Shown here one piece after another: positions 11,601 to 20,600 of a stretch of DNA of 23,632 nt. The translations under genes and the position numbers were made by a program. The DNA is from Saccoglossus kowalevskii (Eukaryota > Hemichordata > Enteropneusta > Harrimaniidae), in NCBI RefSeq assembly GCF_000003605.2, contig NW_003142800.1, forward strand, positions 87,162-110,793. The letters are read 5' to 3'. The notes under the pieces were generated by a model. The model ran no database searches. It was not told the origin of the DNA and saw only the letters and a list, made by a program, of their open reading frames with translations. The first letter of the stretch is position 1; every line of letters begins with the position of its first letter.

Positions 11601-14600
11601 AGGGGTGCAGCTCTACGATGTTTTCCCTCTGTAGGTCAGATAGACATATGTTTAGTGCTTCCCTGATTTGACTGGGAAACAGTAAAAAAACAGTCAATGC
11701 AATAAATCTCCTTTGAGTTTTGCACTGTGCAGTTGAGCTAAGGCGTGATCTCTGATATTGAAAAACCGCTTAGGTTTTAGTGCATATCAAAATCCTTCTC
11801 CTGAAACACTTTTGGGATAAAATTTACTTTTACTATGTAACCTTAAAATGCAGAATCTTGATGGATTGGAGAACTTGTACTAAAAATATTTCTGTTGGAT
11901 GATCTATGTCGTTTACATGCGAATCCAATTTCATTGACCTGCTGTGCAGCCACGTGACTGGCACTGCCAAAATTTTTTTGTAAAAAAAAGTGTAGTGCTC
12001 TGTAGATCCCAAATAGGTAACCATTGAACTGGCATTTTATTCCCTGAATCATGAAGGATATGTATTGATGGCTTTCTGGGTGAATTGGCACATGCAGATA
12101 TGTGTTCTTAAGATTCAGTGATGCCAGATAATCCCCAATGATCTACCATCTTGAAATGGTCTGTGGGAATGTACTTATGCTGATCGATAGCATCCACCAT
12201 CACCTGTCAGACAAAAACACCAATGCCTTCTGGTGGTGACACCAATGTGTCACTGTGCTCAGACGTGTACTACCTCCATCATCTTAAATATGTTCTTATC
12301 TCTAAAAGTCTTACTCTTCCTGGTTTGGTTGCTATTGCCTCTAAAGGTTTTTTAGAAGTCGTCTAACTTCTGAGTAGCGAATGCAATGGCTTAAGCCAGT
12401 ACTATTTCTAGTCATCTAGAATTGGTGTGCTCCCACGCTACTCTTATCTTCACAAGAATCATTATGGTTTATATACTGGTAACTGGATTCCTAATTATCA
12501 ACTTGCGATCCAGTAGAATCTTCCCAAGTCTTGTCAATCACATCCACATGTGTTATCAAATAGTTATTAATTATCCCATCTGATTATATAAAAAATTACA
12601 TCATCACTCCTGGCATTCGTTTTGTTAATATACCAGTCTAGCTACAGTATACATTAGCTGAATTAGATTCTCATTACTGGCACTATGGTACGAGAGTGAG
12701 ACACAATACACACTTCTGATTAACCCTCTCAGTGTGTGCCCTGATACTGATGCTATGTCCGCGGAACATAGACTTTACTTGTGTCTGAGAAATAGTCATG
12801 TAAGTAAGTTTGAATAACCTCTCCTATCTTTCAGTATCAATAGTGTTAGAGCTGAATTTTAATTTGGATTTGTGCTTTTACGGATTATTAGTTGTCTGTC
12901 GTTACTAGAAATAAAAATAGAGATTGAGCTCGGGACATGTATATGTATTTGTTTTATCGTATTTTTTGTTCTGCGCGAACTGAAAAGAGTGTATATCATC
13001 ACTATAGTGACATTTCTTCTTGGTCATCCAATCAGCTCACCCTCCTGAAATGGACAGACGCTTCCCTGGGAATAAGACGGTCATGGTGGGTGAAAACGTC
13101 ACATTCACATGCAAACTTCAAAATAATGAACCTGTATACACATATTGGGTGAAACATTCTATCAATGCATCTGTAGAAGCAGATATCAAGACAATTGAGG
13201 TAAATTCTTGTACAATACTTCTTAGGCAGTGATAAACCATTTGTGAGGTTTCATGTCAAATCTTTCAATCGTGTACATAATTATCAGCCAGGCGTTTAGT
13301 TTACTAAAACTTATTACAGAACACAATCATGTATTTTCCTAAAACACGTCACATTTTAAAGACAATTTTTAGTGTAGTTACTGTGAAATTCTAAAAATCA
13401 CTGGTTTGACTGATAGATGCGCATGATATGGTATATTGATATATGAATTATTGCATTAAATTACGTAATTGTCAAGTTTAGTCTAAGTTTGTACGACCTT
13501 AACATCAACGGATCATGCATATGTGTGATTGCATATTTTCATGGTACTAAATCGAAGGTTTATCTAGACACAATTGGCATTATAGCAAATAGGTACAACA
13601 CGCTACACAATGCGGACAATTGTGACGTACTCAGGCAAACATACCACGTGACACAGAATACGACAAATGATCTATTGGGCATTTGAATATATTATAGCTA
13701 ATTACGCGTATATGGATTATCGCATCAGATCAAACCTGTCAGTTGTAATATGTGATTCAACTCTAATCATTACGTGATGATAATAAGTAAATACAAACTA
13801 CTTTTACTTCAATGTAGCCATGAATGTCATATGTATAGTTGTTGCTGATTTCTTTCTTAGGACCACTGGGGTGAACACAATTTTGATGAACTTCTCCATG
13901 TACTATTCCAAGATACAAAGAAACTCGTGCATGAGGTATTATTTTGTCTCATCATTACATAGCGTTTATATGAAATGCAGAATATAGTAGTTTTCCTAAT
14001 ATATTTAGGAAAAGGGACTTGTGGTCTCAGATGATCTATTTCACGTATCTATTAAAAAGGACGATGTTTTGATTTCCAACCCTTTTAGACTGCAATTCAT
14101 ACATGTATTTCTAGACCACAGATATCTCATCTATAATTGACTATTATTGCTTGCCAATGTGTATCACCAATATTTTTTTACAGGCCAGTCTAGTGTACCA
14201 AATTATAAATGCGAAATCTGAGGATGCTGGTGTGTATACATGTATTGCGGAATCAGGGTTAAGCTACAGTAACTCCTGGTTAACTGTGCTCGCACCAGGT
14301 ACGTATTTATTGGTATGCGAATGTACATGACATATATATATACTAGAATGCTGAGCAATTGAATCGTCCAATGTTTTCAAATTATTACTTTGAAAAATAA
14401 CTTAAGGCCTTGTTGGTGAAGCCAAGGATTTGATGGACAAAAAAACTGAGCAAATGTATGAAGGCATAAGAGAATAGCTGTAAAAGACGATATTGGGTTG
14501 ATTTGTTGTCATCCGTCAAAAAACTGTAATGTTATAAAAAGATTTATTATGTTCTATTGACGAATGCCTACTATTACAACTATGATTACTTAATCTGCAT

Positions 14601-17600
14601 CTTTCTGGCATCTGGGAAGCATTTTGTATCTATCAGGCGCCGACTGGTGCATTGATATGTAAATTTATATTTCTCAGATATGGAACAAATGTCAGAAGAA
14701 CACCTGTATTTGCAATACCTGTTACCTATTGTTATTACATTGGCTGTCCTCTTGATCATTGGCGCCGTTGTTTGCTACAGATGTATAACTAGACGAGGAT
14801 CATTACTAAGAACTCAATACCACTGCGCCTATAGAAATGTGAGTTAAGTTTCTTTATAACCTGTATAACAACATAATATAATATTATCATGTGTGTGTGT
14901 GTGTTCGTCTAATCAATGTTGTGACGAATTCAATTTAACTTTACACCTACCAGGTGACCACCTTTCAGTATTTCTCATAATTTATTAAAGTCCAAATAAA
15001 TCGCAACCCTATAATAGAGTCGCATTGTAATAAAAAAACGCAATTATGTTAAAAGTTAATTGAACTGTGTGAAGATATCGATTGATACTTCAAATCTAAG
15101 AGGCCAAATTTCAACTATGGCCGTCTGGGTGAATAAACTAGTGGTGCGTAAGTCGAAAATAAATGCTGGTGTTCTTTGATTATCCATGTGTGCCCGCAGC
15201 CCATGGTGAAAACGTACTACATAAAGAACATGTTCCGTTTTGTAACTCCTGTGTATGAAATACATTTTCGCGTGTCAAACCTGATATTATATTAGCCTTG
15301 TTGAATTCACACAACCAGAGTGCTGCTGCTTTCTGCTAAAAAGTCTCTCCGTGACTGTCGTATGAATCGGACTATTGCAGATGATACACCGACCGATAAT
15401 ACCGATAATAGTACCTGGAATAAAAACCAATCAATATTATTGGTAGTTGGAATGTCAAAGGTTGGCCATTAACTGATTTGTATAAGGAACAAGTGCTGCA
15501 AAACTGAACTTACATATTTTTGTGTTTATGATACATTTCTGAATATTGACAATCGAACTAAATGATTATTTATTCTGTTCATGGCTAAAGTAGCTGTGTA
15601 TTTGATGTAGCTGTTATGTGTCACCACAGAGCTCATGAAAAGCGGATAATAGGCAATGGATTAACAATAACTTTATCTGATAACAATTGATTACCACATC
15701 ATGTATGTGATTTTAATGAAAGGTACCGACATTGGCAAGGCCAAATTTCGGACGTTTTTGATATACCGACAAGAGCAATTATACTATACCAAGAACATGA
15801 CAATATACTATGTTTTCTGTTGAAACAGAGAGGTAACCACAACGATTATACCTTGGTTTTCGTCAGTTGTTGATGATTATTATTGTTTCGTAACATGAAA
15901 GAGCTGGATAATTTTAGTAATTTTCAAGTTTAGTCTAAAGCCAGAGTTTGTGATAACCTTGCTATATTTTCAGCTAGTAACGTTCTAGACCATTCGTTTG
16001 TAACTTGGCAGATCCATAGTGAATATCATGCCACTAATATCACCGGACATATCAATCTCATCGTAGGTTTCCGTCTCGCGGTGAACGTTTACATCATTTT
16101 GACAATATTCAACCTGAATTTAGCAGAATTGCTGGAATGACATTACGTTGTACATTGTACGTAGACATTAAGGAATTCTGAGACATTAGAAACGCTTTTA
16201 CAATAGCAGCCAATATGATAAACTTAGACTGGATTTCTGTGAAAAAAAAACAAGTAATCGACAATTCCTGTCGAAATTTAACTGTAAAACAACAATATTA
16301 TAATGACCTAAATACAGTTCTTTGCCAATAAAATTGAATTCTAGAAGTTATTCAACACAAATTTAGAATTTGACTAAGAACATTATCGTCTGCTAAAGAT
16401 TAAGCAGATTGAATTCTCGAGATTTTGAGGATTTGTAACAATAATTCGAAAAACTGTTCACAGTAACAGTGAGCTGAATTTACCAATCTCTGTGAGATGA
16501 ATTCTCTAATCTCTGTGAAAGAAGTCGACAAGACAGTCAGCAGGTGAAAACTGTGTCGGCAATGATGATATACGTCATGACGTAACAAAAAACTACTACG
16601 TATTTGGCGTAAAGGTATTATTCACCTAATTCCCCATACACACCGCATAATGCATACCGCGTAGTATAGATATATTACGGTAATATCTTGTGTTAGCAAA
16701 ATATTTCCGCCTGTTTTAACAGTATGTTGTTGACATAAAAAAAACACAATTTCACAATTTCATTTTATATTCCGTTAATCGAATAAAAAGAAATGAAATA
16801 ATTATTTTGTGGATATGCGTGAAGCCTTCAACTAGATTGATATAGGTTGTCTATACAAGTTGCCTAATAAGCAGGGACATGGTATATAAACAACTTTGTT
16901 TGCCCTATACATAAATACCTTATACATTGTTACACAGGTTAAAGCATCAAATACTGGGCTTGAAGTGGGCATACTTCTGTATTCCGATAGCACTTTTATC
17001 TGATACCCGAAACTACTAAATCGCGTTTATAAATACTGTTTTAAGAGTCTAAGTCTAAGTAGTGATGAGACTTTGATAGTGTTACCATGTTCAAATGTTC
17101 CTGCTTCCACTATGCTTCCACAATATGGCACAGACGATCTATTAGATTTATTTTGAAACTGGATCGTTCAGTCCTACTGCATCTCCATAAGACATTGGGT
17201 GGATGTATCCAGAAATAACATGCGCAAATTCGAGATAGTTCGCTTTTTGGCCGGACTACAAAGACTCACTAGATTTATGAATTTGTTAACGGATCTGTGT
17301 CCACAATAAGATGTGAACAAAAATAGCCAAATTATTTTGTTAAATAAAGCCGGTCTAATCGAACTATTTGCCTCTAACAATGCCCAGAACGCAGAACATA
17401 ACATTTTCAACTTGAGCATAAGTATCGAACCTGTTGTACTCGCGAGTATGATTACAACCCAAAGCTGTATATCCCATTGAATATTCCATTCAGTTTCCTT
17501 CCAATCACAGTTGTGTATGCAATGATACACTAGCACTCACAATTGAAACCGGTTGATGTGAACATTAGATGCTGGTGTTGCTGACTATTTATGAGTGATT

Positions 17601-20600
17601 TCTTTTAACGAAATGTTCAAAAAGCCTTGTTCTATTTTGAATGTAAATATAATATTATTATGTATATATATATATTATAATAATATAATATACATTTTAT
17701 TTATTGTAAATCTATAATGACTCATAAACCTAATATATAGCTAGAATCATATACTATATACACCTTTAATTCATTGTACGTAGTTGTGCAACTTTAATAA
17801 ATATTACCCATAAACGTATGCATATACTGGGTGTAAAACTTGCCTCGGTAAAATATCACTTGAGCGTAAGCTGAATGTTAGAAATGCCCTGTTAAACCAT
17901 TGGTAGTACTACCACTAGTGTAGTATAAGATAAGCAACTAAAGTACTAAGGAACTGTAAATATTGCAATGGGGTAAACCACAAGTAGATACGTGGATACA
18001 TATCAGGCAAGCAAGTAATTGCTAAGCAAATCATGGTGATGGTGCATAAGTAGAGTAGGAGAGCATATGTGCAAAAACAAAAAACATTTATCACATAACC
18101 ACATATTTTCAATTGGTCAAATATGATGTAGGATGTGTCAATACATGACCATATAAGGTAAAGTACTAAAATTTTATATCAAAATATGGTAATTGGTACA
18201 TTTTAAAGATTGTTATTTATGCAACAAGACATTCCAAACGAATTCAAGAGCGTAACACAAAATTATTATTTGTAGTAAATGTAATTTTGATCGGATCGGG
18301 AAATCCAGTTTACGTCGATTGTAATGAAAGATCTATGTAGGCTAGTGTCAATTAAGCTGCTTCTAATGGTGAAATAAACCAAAATGCTACAAGGTTTCAA
18401 GTGGATGAAGCTTACAGATGTGGCAAGAACGACCACATGATTGGGATCATTACTTATCAGTCATCGTGTTTACACAACATGAGGAAATCGTAGTTCACAC
18501 TGTTCCGAATGTGGGCTGACCGCATGTGTTGGTGTGCTAAATGATGTGGACTATAATGACCATATGTACTTCATTATTTTATTGAATCTGAAGATGAAAA
18601 CAAATAACTAACATAAATAAATCTGACTATTAGTTGAATCTTGGTAAACTGGTAAGTGTGTAGTGAAGTAATAGTGTGCCTATGTTTATCATGGTAGGTT
18701 CCGTACGGCATATGCGAGTTAGGAAGCAGTTGCATTTCTGGTAGAAACATGCAAACAGTTTCTGTTATTTTTATATTTAATATTGTGGTTTTTCGCATTT
18801 TTATGGTCATAACACAAAATAAAAGAACGTTACTAAAAACGTTATTTAATATTCACAACATCATTGTATTATTCAAAATATGATAAAAGTATAACATAAG
18901 TACCATGTATTGTTATAATATGAATTAGTTTCCACATTCTGCTACAATTGTAGGTTAAGTAAAACATGAGTGATCCGAGTTTTACAACGCAAAATAAGTG
19001 TCAGCCCTACGGCTACGCCTTGAGACTAACCAAGGCGAAGACGACGACCTATAATGAGATCGCTCATATCCTTTAAGGGGAAGTGGTTGTGGGTCACATG
19101 GATGATATAATGCACTTAGATTGGCCAAATAATCCCGCCGATATGCAAATATATTTGTAATTGACGTATTGCGGTTATGGTAGTTCCATTAATGGAGAAC
19201 CACAATCAATACCAAAGTAATAAAACGTCAAGACAATTGATAATTGTTATATAACGTTTAGTAATCTTTTCAAAATAAACGAGAATTACAAGGACTTTGA
19301 TGGTGTCTTGATATATGGTTCGATATCATGTGAGTGTATCAAATACATTTAAATTAAGTGCCGGTAGAAGTGATTCATTTGTTGTAGACAACCACAGCAT
19401 TGTAATGTTTACGTCTTGAGGTGTCGATTGAAATATATAATACAAGACACGTGAAAGAAAAGACCAGTATGTACATAATTACAGTTCAATGTATGAATGC
19501 CACTTGAGGCACATGTATGTGTAAAGTAGGCACTCTAAATAATTGACCATACAAATACTCCAGAGAAAACATTCATTTTGTGGCAGAAACATCCAATGTA
19601 TCCCCTGAGACTAATGTTTGCAGAAAGCTAGATCCCAATAACTCACAATACAGATAATGGGGATTATTTGCTGTCCTCGGTGACCCATGGAGACCATTAA
19701 GCTATTATCTACACTAGAGCACTTTGTGGTTAAGCTCATTGGTTGCGTAGTAGTACAGTTATATAACAACTTAGTGGAATCAAGTTTTTACTACACAAAT
19801 AAGTTGATTAACATCTTAATAGCCAAGCTTTATGTTTCATAATTTTCACCAGAAATAATGATTTATGTTCAAGAAAGAAGTTTTAAAAATTTACTTTTTA
19901 GATGAACTTTCTTCATTTTAACCAGCACAATTTCTGTTGGTATAAGTTTTGCAAAGTCCAAAGTTTGATGGATACGCAAGTTTATACATTATTTTGTGAT
20001 ATAAAATTATGATATACATTTATTACTTACCCAAATATATCTTTGAAAAAAAACATTATCCGTCTCTGGGCACTTGTATATAAGGATGTTCAAAAAAATC
20101 GTAGTAAATTACAACCTCATAAAAGGCTCGTAATATACATTTACGAGTATTTGCAAAATTTGGCAGGGTAAATTGGTATTGAGTAATTTGAGTTTTTGGT
20201 TTATGACTAGATTTTCATGTTCGTAGTAATCTTAAAGTACCAATCTTGTCTTAAAGTATAGTCTTGAGTGTGTCCATAAATACTTAGATAAATTGCCAGG
20301 ATGCAGAAAGGAAGGAAGGAGAGGCGCTGAATAAATTAAAAGCGTGCAATAATTGAGTCTAGAAATCTCGCCCCGTCTTCGTTATGCTTAGCCACACGAT
20401 TTAATAACACTCACATTTCTGTCCACCAAGGAATCGTCTGTTTACTCTTCTGCTACTTCGCATGTGTCTTCGGCTACGAGTAAACTTTACATGGAATCCA
20501 CAGAGGAGCAATGGAAGCTAGTTGCCGATGAAAGGTTCGAGTTTCCTAGAAATAGGTAAATATATAGCTAAATACACATCATGTAGCGAATACATCATTG

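Larger units (their letters stand above)
10498..13035 (+). other. Intron 3 (2.5 kb)
   Basis: Contains a pogo-like terminus, a segment with LTR-like signals near 11210-11600 (TATAAATA at 11213, AATAAA at about 11370 and 11550) and a DIRS-like reverse transcriptase relic on the minus strand. The stretch 12490-13035 shows only an imperfect palindrome at 12753-12771 centred on TCCGCGGA. Confidence 0.65.
14839..20391 (+). other. Intron 7 (5.6 kb), mostly featureless
   Basis: Splits the juxtamembrane region. It holds a (GT)7 run at 14891-14904, a perfect 14-bp palindrome at 16571-16584, an AT-rich inverted pair at 17652-17686, a hairpin-bearing segment at 18965-19055 and a 7-bp-stem hairpin at 20127-20147 (CTCGTAA/TTACGAG). 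The longest minus-strand frame (17174-17536) shows no known domain. No extra receptor exon is recognised, though a short juxtamembrane exon could be missed by eye. Confidence 0.6.

Noticed and set aside
12753-12771. Imperfect palindrome centred on TCCGCGGA as an operator
   Set aside because: One-base bulge, single occurrence, deep in an intron. It is most easily explained by chance.
17174-17536. 120-codon minus-strand open frame in intron 7
   Set aside because: The longest frame in the window, but it shows no recognisable motif, no splice or promoter context and ordinary AT-rich codon use. It is treated as chance.
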